Counted from the stretch's first letter, positions 8,801-18,157 are shown. The stretch is 64,000 nucleotides of DNA from Helicoverpa zea (GCF_022581195.2 NC_061462.1:8990001-9054000), one strand, 5' to 3'. The notes: a model not told the origin generated them from the letters alone. Program-made: numbers and translations.

Positions 8801-10862
8801 AAGAAATAGGTATCCTTACTGTGGCATCTCAATTCATCCTTGCTAACATACTATATATTAGGCAGAATATTCATCTCTACACTAAGAAAAGTGATGTCCA
8901 CAGTATCAACACTAGGAACAAGCATAAACTGTGCGTACCCATTCACAGGCTTCACAAGGTGCATGGAACATTTAAGGGGCTAGGTATACGATTTTATAAT
9001 AAACTTCCTCAGTCGTTACTGGAATTGCCATTTGATAAATTTAAAGTCCAAGTCAAATCTATTCTGTCGAAGAAAGCCTACTATACTGTAAATGATTACA
9101 TAAACGATAAGAGTAGTTGGTCCTCATGTTAAACACCGGACAGCTTCAAGAGTTATCATTGATAGTTGATGTGATTTACTTTTATTTTATACGTGACATT
9201 TTCCATTTTGTATGTATACAGACAGATTATCACCATCGTACTGTTTTCACGATGAGTTGTTTCGCAATTTTGTAAATGGTTTACTAGCGACTGTAAAACT
9301 ATTAGTATTAACTGTTTTCTTGTTATGTGGTTGCAAGTGGTCATGCTCCCTTAGACGGTATTGCTTGCGGTAGCGTCGGTGGTCGGGTTGCCTCCCTCCC
9401 TCAAAAATGTGCGAGGGGGGCGATGGCTGATCCTCGCGTTATGCTCGTGAACGGGTGCTGCTTGTGGTACCAGGTCGTCTTGCTGACTACATATTTTCTT
9501 GACTCGTAATATAATGTGTATGACTTTTGATTTGAACAGTAGTCCTAGTTCACCGTTTTCACTGTTTATGTTGTAAATTTGTTTTTTTTTTTTTATATAT
9601 TATATATATAAAAACACGTCGTGTTTCGCATGTCGCTGAGTACGCCCTAAAACTATCCTATTTTCACTGAATGGAGGCATTATGTTCTCTCTTTTTTTTT
9701 CCGACATTTTTTTCTTTGTAGCTGCTTGAGTAATAGGTATGGGAAAGGTGTGTACTAGCTAACATGATTACATGTTTACTTGTTTTTTTTTTTTTTTTTA
9801 TAGAAATTTATGTGTATAATTTTGAGTGATATTTTTATTTATTTTTTTGTATACGGTTCTTCAAACCATACAGACAGAATTGTGTTGCTGGGGAGTTTGT
9901 TCCACCACTTCTTCTTCCCAGCAAAAACACATAGGAAGTGGTGAAGGGCGGGCGTTTTGGGGGCTGTCTTTTGTAGATTTGACGTTCAAAAAGTGCTGAT
10001 TTTCAGCCTACTTTGAATAAATGACTTTTGATTTTGATTTTTTTGATTTTTTATATTATGTTTCAGATATTACTATCCTTTATATCTTCTGTTGGCAATA
10101 TTTATACCAATGTATGTGCCCTTGTATTTCTTTGGAGAACATTGGTGGCACTCACTGCTCGTTTGCTATTTCTTGCGCTACGTATTTTCACTACACGGCA
10201 CTTGGTTTGTAAATAGTATCGCTCACCTTTACGGGACCAGACCATATGACAAGTAAGTACCTTTTATTGAAAATATGGATTAAATTCAAATGAGAATACG
10301 AGACACTATTTTATACTAATTATTCTCTTATATTATTATTTTTCTTCAGGAACCTGCAACCAGTGGAGTCGTGGTTCGTATCCGTGGTGACATTAGGAGA
10401 GGGGTGGCACAACTATCATCACGCTTTCCCCTGGGACTACAAAGCTGCTGAACTGAGTTACTTCATTAACCATTCAGCCACTTTTATCGAATTTCTTGAC
10501 ATGATCGGGCTTGCATATGATTTAAAAACCGCCTCACCTGCAATGGTACGTAGTGTTATGTGAATCTCTTTTCCATTAGATTAAGTCAGTGACATAAAAA
10601 CTATGCAAACTTATATTTATTTGTTGACTTACAGGTACTTAATAGAATAGCGAGGACAGGTGACGGCAGTCACTACTTGCTGGGTGACGAAGAGACACGC
10701 AAGGCGGTGACGGCGTGGGGGCCGCTACACCCGCTCAACCCCACTTACAACTCCACGCTCCAGCCCCCGAGCGCTGTGCTCAAACCTGAGGGACTGCCTC
10801 TCTTTCATGAGAAAGATGTCCTTAAACTTAAGATATCAAGAAGAAGTGCCAGTACCGCTTAG
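2808..10862 (+). CDS. Fatty acyl-CoA desaturase, six exons, 386 aa
   Basis: This is a membrane-bound ER stearoyl-CoA-type desaturase, expected to use a di-iron centre and cytochrome b5 to place a double bond in acyl-CoA chains. Exons are 2808-3021, 3344-3474, 3614-3819, 10067-10252, 10350-10545 and 10635-10862. All have GT-AG borders and matching phases, with 387 codons including TAG. The three histidine boxes are present: HRYFTH (residues 88-93), HRLHH (125-129) and HNYHH (266-270), along with GAHR, DPHN and GEGWHNYHHAFPWDY. Hydrophobic segments lie near residues 40-70 and 185-245. Length is normal for insects, where about 330-390 aa is usual. The N-terminal motif NIGTDYSYKH is shared with the neighbouring paralogue. 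Intron 3 (6247 bp) contains a CR1-like LINE, whereas the paralogue's intron 3 is 123 bp. An AATAAA is at 11265. Substrate and regiochemistry cannot be read from the sequence. Noctuid pheromone or housekeeping desaturases usually differ more at the N-terminus. Confidence 0.93.
3078..3308 (+). repeat. 5'-truncated tRNA-derived SINE in desaturase intron 1
   Basis: TGTGCTTCGGAAAGCAAG, GTTACGGGTAGCCAAAAGCC, GAGGTCAGATAGTCGGTCAC and CTCCAACATAATTGGGGAAA follow the body of the full SINE at 18158-18538 in the same order, with many substitutions. It ends 36 bp before exon 2 of the desaturase. This is an old, diverged copy. Confidence 0.7.
4745..6265 (+). CDS. LINE ORF1 protein, coiled coil plus SGNH-like C-terminal domain, 506 aa
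   Basis: This is the ORF1 product of the CR1-like LINE, expected to bind LINE RNA or support retrotransposition. Residues about 1-120 form heptad-rich coiled coil (LESKTNLCNQLLQERDDSEV, then LAELHIQHMDILDQHSHLRQ). Residues about 150-195 are very basic (Lys/Arg/Asn-rich), and a second coiled-coil stretch lies near 205-260. Residues about 310-500 (FSDKFGQGLGSIF, CLPGASFSHLI, IILLYGDSFN, PPSCKRHIANLL) have the spacing of SGNH-hydrolase blocks. In the first block the usual Gly-Asp-Ser is replaced by Ser-Asp-Lys, so the fold may be kept without esterase chemistry. ORF2 follows after 26 bp in another frame. The alternative is a non-SGNH lineage-specific C-terminal domain. Confidence 0.7.
   Translation: MMTRSAALLDGKLRAALKELESKTNLCNQLLQERDDSEVEVKRIVDKNTDLKNQLAELHIQHMDILDQHSHLRQLVSNFQECNDTHELALRRISELEIELSKAHNTITQLEAAQSSEQSANTCSLFNELVGSLSGPSCNEPVVTIDLTNDTLIKSRTFTSHNKIKKYLKLNRIIGKIRKSLKKQKVYKSNNFLRKKNISLISDLGLCQSELDVCRSFHDTEIQRLQEELHVKEMCLRDIFHKYEASQQDLSVRMQEACELADIVRCNAERYESLTNNLSCSCTCSPTPEPQSVTPAPQVTQVAVTHNSDSVTVINKSVTYIFSDKFGQGLGSIFNQCSQQCVINNCLPGASFSHLINTIKLTKLIPYSTIILLYGDSFNVTKKDIIECVSLLLHLSEINKCKFIIGALPYSYSLTEEQNRHIFDLNMLMYNRINRLESISVFDVNQFDNRFKLTEHSMYLPPSCKRHIANLLAYNIHTDTGTCHVSSDIVSNTTNITIDTPTSLNY
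6292..9132 (+). CDS. LINE ORF2: endonuclease and reverse transcriptase, 946 aa
   Basis: This ORF encodes the enzyme for target-primed reverse transcription. The N-terminal apurinic-type endonuclease domain shows VVHQNMQGL, LCLTEHWL, VYRPPQGDF, CGDFNVNI and the catalytic SDH (SDHCGQKV). The reverse transcriptase shows KVVPLFKSGTKSDIGNFRPI, EQYGFTRGRST, FCDLSKAFDCVQHD, GVPQGSILGPFLFLVYINDL and the FADD box (LFADDTSLIF). All catalytic carboxylates are present and there is no internal stop. The C-terminus (LWGKAADIENIFVLQKRAVR, then FYNKLPQSL) is typical of the CR1/Jockey superfamily. A cleaner start may lie upstream of the first ATG by readthrough or reinitiation, because the frame is open a little earlier. 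A decayed relative lies at 811-2285. Confidence 0.92.
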   Translation: MNVVHQNMQGLSGKELELSLVMETHNVHVLCLTEHWLKEHELLFINDNYYTIQSAFVRSKAIRGGSLILVSNNLKCKQRPDIVKLSIERTIELSCVELERYIIICVYRPPQGDFSIFESVIEDSLNKLKSSQKCKIICGDFNVNILEASPLTTRILNLFKSFNLVNLFYEPTRITESSSTCLDNVFTDSVESNNTLVFNDLTSDHCGQKVSFPMVIHTSPLKIECRPHSASRCNRFKCNIVKKIKPNIINNEDPNAIYGSLFGIVQKEFDSTFKTKTLEIKSTSANFNQWATTGIYKSRARLYELYEIKTYQFDDAFVSYVKQYSKLFKKVCNIAKSKFLSDTIKKSNNKIKTTWKIINNETGKSVRHEKKLEILIDNKLVSHADDVAKAFNEFFADIPIATTRSLNSSSTDAEKLLRSCVPKCDFLFKFEHVTPQDVINVFKTLKAKNTGDYWGISIKLLSHIIDIVAPYLAVTFNKCVDAGVFPDLMKQSKVVPLFKSGTKSDIGNFRPISILPAFSKIFEKLILKQLLSYFNVNCLLHSEQYGFTRGRSTTDAGVALLKHIFNAWENSQNAIGVFCDLSKAFDCVQHDTLLRKLRYYGVQNGALNVIESYLNNRLQCVDINGVKSSGLPVQLGVPQGSILGPFLFLVYINDLPFHLKNICDIVLFADDTSLIFKVDRNREQFDEVNSALSLVTHWFTTNNLVLNAKKTKCVKFTLPNVKHLGPNIILNNEVLETVKSTVFLGITVDAKLQWGSHISSLAGRLSSAAYAVRKVRQFTDVDTARLVYFSYFHCVMSYGILLWGKAADIENIFVLQKRAVRAIYQLGSKHSLRELFKEIGILTVASQFILANILYIRQNIHLYTKKSDVHSINTRNKHKLCVPIHRLHKVHGTFKGLGIRFYNKLPQSLLELPFDKFKVQVKSILSKKAYYTVNDYINDKSSWSSC

Positions 10863-11370
10863 ACTTTTATTAATTGTCTATATGGGGTGTCCTTTTATAC
10901 AGAAATGCCGGTACTGACCGATGGATTTCCCGAGTCAAATGTTAAAGTGATTATGAGCAATTAATATTGGCTAGAAGTTGTTCGAGTCTAATTTTGAATT
11001 TGAAGGATATTCCCAAGTTCTACGTGAATTGGATAGTGTACCTGAGTATTGTTTTACAAATAAGAAGATTTAAACTTGCTTTATTATAATAACTTAGATT
11101 ATAATTAGTTGTATTTTTATAATAGACATTTGTATAACTTGTACTTTATGAAATATACATTAGATATTCAAACCTGAACAAGTATTTCTTTAACAATTGA
11201 AACAAAATTAGATCATTGTCATTGTCACTTAGTAGGTATCAATGTTCGGCATATCTATACATATAATAAATCTGTAGAAAAGTAATTTTTGTACATTGAA
11301 GAAATTGACAAAAAAAATAGCCAGCATGTTAAAGGATAACTAACAGAACCCATTTCCATCATTTTTGTCA
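10863..11370 (+). other. 3' UTR and flank of the + strand desaturase
   Basis: AT-rich downstream sequence. AATAAA occurs at 11265-11270 and is the best poly(A) signal candidate. No other feature was seen. Confidence 0.45.
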
Positions 11371-11373
11371 TTT

Positions 11374-11430
11374 TTGTCTGTTTGTCTGTTTGTCTGTTTG
11401 TCTGTTTGTCTGTTTATCTGTTTGTTTGTT
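11374..11430 (+). repeat. (TTTGTCTG)n tandem repeat
   Basis: About seven imperfect units of the octamer TTTGTCTG run from 11374 to 11430 and end in GTTTGTTCGCGATTCACG. The following GCGATT stretch resembles internal parts of lepidopteran Helitron-like repeats, so this may be the remnant of one. Confidence 0.85.
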
Positions 11431-11879
11431 CGCGATTCACGTAAAATCTACGAATTAAATGCAGACAATGCTTATATACAAAAACTCTACGTAACTTGGG
11501 GTATTACTTAGTTTTTGTTTCATCGAAATCGATTCACTCTATCAAAAGATATGATTAATTTTGTGAATTCAAGATGTAAAATATTACGACACGCAATCTA
11601 TTTGTCAAAACTGTACATTTGAATGTTGTACTTATATTAGTTGATCGGCCTATTATTAATCTTTACACAGAAAATCACACCTTTATAAGTAACAGCGGAA
11701 GAAAAAAAAATATGAAAATTTTGTTTAGCCAAGGTTAAAGTAGCTCCATCTGTGGTAAATAAAATACATCATCAATTTGTCAAAGGAGCGAGGTGGTAAA
11801 TGACAATATAACCATACATTCTTTATAGAGGATTATTATTTCAACAGATGGAGTTGTGTATTTTCCGTAAGGTGCTCTT

Positions 11880-12282
11880 CACACTGCCCCGCATCACGCT
11901 GCATCTTGCGTGTCGACGCACCTACGCGCGTTCCTGCGGGAGTGCAGATCTGCATCATCGTGCGGGTTTTTCACGCATTCACGCGCGTAGGTGCGTTTTG
12001 TAAATTCACGCACAGCGAGTTCCATTTTCAAATATACACGTCACGCCCATTCAAAATCACGCGCGGCATTGCGGGATTCAGTGTGTCATACCTTGCGTCT
12101 CGCCCCGCACCTACGCGCGGGGGTGCGTGTTTCTCCGCATGTATGTGCGTGATCCGCATGAACGCGCGTGGATGCATTTTCAGTGTGTTGGACTATGCGT
12201 GTTTTCCATACAAACGGAGATATTTCCATACAACGAAAAAAAACGCATCCACGCACTACGCTGCATCATGCGGGGCAGTGTG
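11880..12282. mobile_element. CpG-rich MITE with terminal inverted repeats
   Basis: CACACTGCCCCGCATCACG at the left (11880) mirrors ATGCGGGGCAGTGTG at the right end (12282). The interior is rich in ACGCGCG and contains CGCACCTACGCGCG at 11917-11930 and 12106-12119, plus its reverse complement at 11982-11995. These are candidate binding repeats for a transposase supplied elsewhere. There is no coding capacity beyond a chance 125-codon frame. I found no convincing target duplication, so superfamily (hAT-like by terminal style) is uncertain. Confidence 0.75.
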
Positions 12283-13568
12283 ATAATCGCCTAATTCACC
12301 ATATTTTAACACGAAGTCTAATTTTTCGATAGACATTTCAATAGTGTTTGTCAGTTTGCCGTGCCACATCAAAATTCAACTATAATGATTACCTTGATGA
12401 AAGGAAAATTAATAGTTCTCGGCCAAATTTAAAACGGTGCCATCTAAATTATTTTTTGAACATTATGTCAAAAATGATGACTTTAGTGGAACAATTAATT
12501 ATCATTTAAAGTTACAGATGGAGTTCATATCAGGATTTTTTCATAAACATAGTTTAGCTTATCTTCCACTAATTTGGTGGCCTTAAAACAAATTACTTTG
12601 GGTGAGTAGTATTATGTAGACCTTAATTATTTTTTCTGATGCAAAATATGTAAACTTAATCCTAGAAGAAATGAGGATCTATCTCTCGCAAGCGCTGCTA
12701 AGCGTGAGGTAGGTAATGAAGGATTCTGTAGCTTTAAAAACAAGCCCAGATACAAAGTGCAGATAAGAAATGGGAGCTTTCTCGATTTAATACCATACAC
12801 ACGTAAAATGCTTTATGCGTCTGAAAACGTACAAATTACGCGCCGCATACCAGAGACATGTTTACTTTCAACTTCTGATCGCAAATACACTGTTCACGAT
12901 TACGAACAGTCTCAGTAAGGCCCGAGCCAAGTCTAAAAAAACACCTTTTATATAAAACTACGTTTGATGTCATTTAATCACAAAGACAGAATTGTTCTCT
13001 GTTGCAAATCCTATCCACCTATATCCTATCCTAATCCAGAATGCATTGCAGGTGTGCATTGCACAAAAACCAATGGTACTATAACTATTCGAGAAGTCAA
13101 AAGAGTTGACCTGCTAACGTCAGCTTCTGCGCTAAGCAAGTGTTCTTAATAGTACCATCAGAATTACATTCATCGTTGAATGAGGTGATTAAATTTTCAG
13201 AAACCACAATAACAGTAGGAGCCAAAGCGTATGATCGCTTCATAGAGCTCTGATTGGCCCCAGGTGACCAAGTCAGGTCTGATTTGTTTGTTCATCAGAT
13301 CTTTGAAAGTGTTTCGGTGGATACTTACTGTCGTCCTGTTTACGTGTGACACAAAATATGGTATATAAACGTCCTCCGCAATAGCGAAATTTTCCCGGTG
13401 TGCGGTAGTGACGCACAGTATACAACACTTATGTTTCTTTTGATTTGCTGGCTCCACCAAGAAATGGCAAATTGCGAGCGTACATTTTGAAAATCTTGGC
13501 AAAACTGCAGGTTTCAAGTACGAACACATGAAGTGGACTCGCACAGATACGTACATTTTGCCTATTCG
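12283..13568. other. Intergenic, no gene recognised
   Basis: A 138-codon - strand frame at 13613-13197 and a 61-codon + frame at 12964-13149 show no domain, codon-use or splice support. They extend across or beside repeat junctions. No RNA gene was seen. Confidence 0.4.
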
Positions 13569-13579
13569 TGAACTAATGC

Positions 13580-13675
13580 TATAATGAACTAAATCGATCT
13601 CAGTGGCGTGCACTTGGAGAGGCCTATGTCCAGCAGTGGACTGCGATAGGCTGATGATGATGATGATGATGATGA
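13580..13675 (+). mobile_element. 96-bp stub of an RTE-type LINE with (GAT)n tail
   Basis: GCGTGCACTTGGAGAGGCCT, CAGCAGTGGACTGCGATAGG and a (TGA)n run form the widespread 3' end of lepidopteran RTE-like LINEs. TGAACTAATGC at 13569-13579 is repeated exactly at 13676-13686, an 11-bp target duplication that fixes the insertion borders. Confidence 0.8.
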
Positions 13676-13707
13676 TGAACTAATGCAAACATTTCGGTGG
13701 AGTCCCG

Positions 13708-14063
13708 GCTTAGGCCACCACATTAGGCGTGCGCGATCCTCGGGCGTGTGAGTAGCGCGGGCGCCGCGCGTGCGTCGCGAGCGCGTTGCGTGAGCGTCGC
13801 GTTTTGCTGCCCTGCGGCATTTGCAGCGCGCTCGCGGCGCGCACGCGCCGCTCTCCTTAACGTTTAACTGCTAAGGCGTTTAGCGGGCGGCGGGGATAGC
13901 GGGCGAAGGGGTAAGAACGCAACTCGAGCGCCGCGAGCGCATCGCTTGCACTCTTCACACATGCCGCAGGGCAGCAAAACGCGACGTTCACGCAGCGCGC
14001 TCGCGACGCCCGCGCTACTCACACGCCCGAGGATCACGCTCGCCTAATGTGGGGTCAGCCTTA
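13708..14063. mobile_element. GC-rich foldback MITE with arms of about 100 bp
   Basis: The left arm 13708-13820 (CACATTAGGCG, then GATCCTCGGGCGTGTGAGTA, then TTTTGCTGCCCTGCGGCAT) is mirrored by the right arm 13971-14063 (ATGCCGCAGGGCAGCAAAA, then CTACTCACACGCCCGAGGAT, then CGCCTAATGTGGGG). The arms are about 85-90 percent identical by eye and could form a long hairpin. The roughly 150-bp centre is also CpG-rich. There is no coding capacity. TTA may be the target duplication but is not certain. Confidence 0.85.
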
Positions 14064-14389
14064 CCATAGTGAGTAAGTGCACAGAAAATCCCCGTCATAC
14101 AAGTGTTTCTCCCCAGTAGTGAAACTATCCTACCCTATGCGCCTGCTGATGATGATGACTCATTTTATCATCCATCCAGCTATTCCCCAACTATGTTGGT
14201 GTTGGCTTCCAGTCACCGAATCTGTTTGAGTACCAATATTTTGCTTGGAGCGACTACCTATCTACCTATCTTCAATCCAGTCAACTACACAAGACGATAT
14301 CCATGGTAAGACTGACAGACTTTCTGGCTTCTGATTAGTCGCAGCAGCTGCAGAAAATGTACAAATGACAGCTTTGTCAGACTCAAAGC

Positions 14390-14675
14390 ATGTAGACATA
14401 GATTAGCCGTTTCCTGTGAAAATTACTTACGCACCATACGTAATAATTTTCCAAATTGGCTGACTAGATCCAGAGATATTCACAACGTCACAAACTTTAC
14501 TTCTTTTGTTTAGATAAATGGTCACATCCACAACACAACCTTGATCAATGAATCTATGCGACTGCTAAGTGCTAATCCTAATTATACTGTCACGTGAAAG
14601 AATGCACCTACGGGATAAGTAGTATTTTGACTATTCTATATTGCCCACGCAGACGAAGTTGCGGGCAACAGCTAG
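14390..14675 (+). mobile_element. Helitron-like element, 3' end
   Basis: ACGAAGTTGCGGGCAACAGCTAG|T at 14655-14676 has the Helitron 3' signature: a short hairpin (TTGCGGGCAA), then CTAG followed by the target T. The upstream text (GACTAGATCCAGAGATATTC and so on) looks like interior Helitron sequence. The 5' border is not defined. Confidence 0.55.
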
Positions 14676-15305
14676 TTTTAAAATAAATTAAGTAGCTGAG
14701 TACCTACTTAATTATTCAAGGTTCTTGTCCTAATTTTGTCATATCTTTGATACTATTTATAAATATTGCACGCATCAGATTTTTAACTCATTATTTTATT
14801 GGTATTGTCATTGTTATGTAAACTTGTAAAAGAATGACAAAGTGACATCTTTCTTAGTTTGGTGTGGACAAACCGTGGGGGTTTGGACTCTATAATTCAA
14901 TATACTTATTTATATATGTGATGCGGTATCAGAAGTATAAAAGTCAGTGTGATTTCTGCTATCGGAGATCTACAAAGAAATATTACTATTCTAATATTTA
15001 AATTTAAATTATCTTGTAATATGGCAATGCTGCCTTCATTTGAGATTTATTTGGAGTATAAAAAGCTTTTACATACTTAGGTTCGATATTACAGTATTTT
15101 ACATCGTACGTTTTATTTGTGAGAAAATAAATGTTGTTGTCTGATTCCGTAATGATTGTACTGACTAGTATTAATTATATTGTGCGGGTTTTAATTTCGT
15201 ATATGTCAAGAAAGTACTTTTAATCTTAAAAAGGCTTTATTAATATAAACATATCAATAAATAAGTTGGTATATTATACAATAACGCTAAAAACAATAGA
15301 TACAT
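14676..15305. other. Intergenic between convergent desaturase genes
   Basis: AT-rich sequence with no ORF. For the - strand gene, a poly(A) signal (TTTATT on +) lies at 15236-15241, about 65 bp past its stop codon. Confidence 0.45.
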
Positions 15306-17589
15306 TCACATAAAATTTTTCTTCAAATCTAGATTGAGAACGTCTTTTTCATGGAAGAGCGGCAGTCCCTCAGGTTTGAGCATGGCGCTCGGCGGTTTGA
15401 GCGTGGAGTTGTAAGTGGGGTTGAGCGGGTGTAGCGGCCCCCACGCCGTCACCGCCGCGCACGACTCTTCATTGCCCAGATTGTAGTGACTGCCGTCGCC
15501 TGTCCTTTTTATCCTGTTGGTTACCTGAAAAAGGACAACATTATACATTTTTTCTACACAAGGTAAAACATTGTTGTAACTTTTATATTTTGCAAAAGAT
15601 TGAAAATCTTTAGGTATTACCATCACCTGGGCTCCAAGAAACTATGACTATGTTACAACGGTTCGACTTACCATTTCGTGCGATGCCGACTTTAAATCGA
15701 AAGCTAAGCCAAGCCTTTCAAAAAACCGTATGATACTAGCTGACAGGTTGAAATGCATCGTCAGTTCAGCAGCTTTATAGTCCCAGGGGAAAGCGTGGTG
15801 GTAGTTGTGCCAGCCTTCCCCTAGACTTAGCATTGAAACGAACCAGGATTCTACAGGCTGCAAATGTCTAAAACGAAACAAAAGAACAACTAATGATATT
15901 TTATCAAGCTCCCAACTATTTTGGGCCTATTCTTAATTACACCATTACATATTGTTAAATAGTAGAGGTATACTCACTCGTCATAAGGCCTCGTTCCATA
16001 CAAATGAGCTAAGCTATTGACGGACCAAGTCCCGTGCAGTTGACAAACATACCGAGCAAAGTAGCTCACTAACAGCGAGTTCCACCAAGTCTCACCAAAA
16101 AAGTATACTGGAACTGACACGGGGAACAATATTGCTAGAACTAAATATAAAATGTAGTAGTATCTGAAACAAAGAAAATATTTGCAATCTTAAACTATTT
16201 GATACCCTGGTAGAAAACACTATCGTCAACATATACAAAATTGCTATTTTGTACTTTTCATTTCATTAAGTTAGGGAAAGTATTACTTCTTCTGGAACAT
16301 AACCATCCAGTCAGCCTGCAAGTCACTCATATCAATCCTCCGTCCGAGTTCGATAACATAGGGATGCTTCTTGTGCATGAGCCAGCCCATGTGACAGAAG
16401 AAGAAGCCGCGCTTGGAGTTGTGCGGGTCGCCGTCAGTGTCTGAGTAGCGGTGATGCAGCCGGTGATCACGACACCATATGAACATCGAATTCTGCAAAA
16501 TGATCTCTGAGCTCTCAAATACGAGAGGTAAAAAATACTATGAACACATGAAAATATTTAGGTGCATGATGTAAAAATTAAAATTATTCTACTGGGTAAA
16601 ACTACAATTTCCAAATCTTATTAATTTTCTTAGGCTTTACGAAATGACAGTAAATTACAACAAACAAATGACAGCTTACTAAACTTCTTTGCTACAGAGC
16701 AACCGCAATCGTTTGGTTTCGTAATTTGCTTTGTTTTATAAGACGAATGCATTTTTGTGTTTTATTTTTATTCTGAGCTAAACATGCTGTTGATGGCAGA
16801 GTTCTTTATTGATAGACTTTTTGTGGCATTATAGTAAAATAGCTTTTTAATAAACCCCTTCAAAATCGTTAACCGACTTTGTGTGTGCTGAGTAAAAACA
16901 AGTTGTTGGAAATCATATTTTTCATGTTTTTTGTGACAAAATGTTCTTATAAACAAACGTATGTGTATGTTATATTTAATATGACCTCTTACCTGTCCAG
17001 CACATGTTTGCCAGATTATCATAAAAGCTCTGAGAAGTGGCGTAGCTTTGAACGACCTGTGAGTGTAGTATCTGTGAGCTCCAATAGTTACACCTTCCGT
17101 GCTCATGTATAAAATACATAGTGCTGTAATAATAAAATTATTTTGTAAGTACTTCAATACTAATACAATGACGAAGATTTTGGCACCAAAACTACTGAAC
17201 AGATGTCACAAATTCTTATACTGTTGGGGAGCTAGACTATATTTTACTTACGGGTACAGGTACGGGAAGAAGTTCCTCCGAGAATAAAGATCAATTACGT
17301 AGGTGTCTAAGTGATATATATCAATATTTTGTTACTTACCCCATACACTTGTTTTCCACGAAACAGTTGCAGTAAATATGTAAACCAGCCCCCACAATGC
17401 AAATAAATGTAAGACAAGAAAACCTACGGCATTTACCCAGACTATTTGATGCTTGTACGAGTAATCAGTCCCTATGTTTCTTGCGTGTGGAATATTATTT
17501 GCTTTGTTATTATTTTCATCTTTATTTTTAGTTTTACTAAAACCCTTCATGTTATTTACTTTCAATTTACTTGAATCACTAGCCGTCAT
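15306..17589 (-). CDS. Fatty acyl-CoA desaturase paralogue, six exons, 395 aa
   Basis: A second ER-membrane acyl-CoA desaturase, convergent with the one at 2808-10862. Exons in transcript order are 17589-17340, 17123-16993, 16492-16287, 16163-15978, 15867-15672 and 15524-15306, all GT-AG, with 396 codons including TGA. Histidine boxes are HRYYTH (residues 100-105), HRLHH (137-141) and HNYHH (278-282). The internal exons are 131, 206, 186 and 196 bp, exactly as in the + strand gene, and phases agree. The proteins differ mainly at the N-terminus, where this one carries a Lys/Asn-rich extension of 12 residues, and at the C-terminus. The shared tail AWGPLHPLNPTYNST is distinctive. A TATAAAAGG-like sequence lies only about 30 bp upstream of the ATG (17623-17615), so the true 5' UTR may start in an unseen exon or be very short. 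Substrate preference is unknown. Confidence 0.93.
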
Positions 17590-17849
17590 TTTTATTCACT
17601 TGACTCTTCGGCAGCCTTTTATAATATTCACTAAAATATTTCATGAAGGGCTTACATTTATAAGCGTTAAGCCCAAGCTTGCTTTTGTATTGATTATATT
17701 TTCTTATAAATAAAACATAAATAAAGTACAATGAACCTACTTAGTCTGCAATTTCTTTTGTTTACTTATTTTCAGAAGTCATCAGAATTCTCCTAGGAGT
17801 TATTTTTTTCAGCTTTAAAATTGTCTTAGTAGTTCGATCCATTTAAATA

Positions 17850-17990
17850 TCAATTCAATTCAATTCTTTATTTGCGTTCCATATGTAATACAGGTGGTAT
17901 TTTTATAAAGTTTAAACCATATATTAGAAACAATATGGACCCGGTAGGGCACAGCATAAAGAGGTAGGAGAGGTTTGCAGTACTTATCAT
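17850..17990 (-). mobile_element. CR1-like LINE 3' end fragment
   Basis: On the - strand the segment ends in AATAAAGAATTGAATTGAATTG, the TTGAA-type tail seen in CR1-like LINEs. It is also seen in reverse at 56001. Only a short 3' UTR piece remains. Confidence 0.5.
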
Positions 17991-18157
17991 TATTACCTAT
18001 CACTTAAGGCGTCTTATTCCATTGAATAAACGAGACATTTTCTTAATGTTAACTTAGCCCATTATTAAAGAAGAACTTTAGCCTACCTAGGTATAAAGAA
18101 ATATCTTTCTTCATAATTGAGTTTAATTAATACTTTTTAATAACAGCCTTCCCAAAA

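Larger units (their letters stand above)
3921..10050 (+). mobile_element. Probably full-length CR1-like LINE inserted in desaturase intron 3
   Basis: The core is two consecutive open frames (4745-6265 and 6292-9132) separated by 26 bp. After ORF2 comes a roughly 0.9-kb 3' UTR ending in TTTGAATAAATGACTTTTGA plus TTTTGA-type repeats near 10050. The 5' end is uncertain. The run of G followed by ACTGGCAACACTGGCAGCC at about 3921 looks like a LINE 5' end, but this is inference. No target duplication was found, which is common in the CR1 group. Both ORFs lack internal stops, so the insertion is young and could be active. Clade assignment within CR1 (Zenon- or Daphne-like) is from general similarity only. 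Confidence 0.75.

Noticed and set aside
13197..13613. 138-codon - strand frame
   Set aside because: It overlaps the RTE stub's target-site duplication at its N-terminal end and has no domain or splice support.
17615..17623. TATA box for the - strand desaturase
   Set aside because: It is only about 30 bp before the ATG, leaving almost no 5' UTR. Possible, but not supported enough to list as a promoter.
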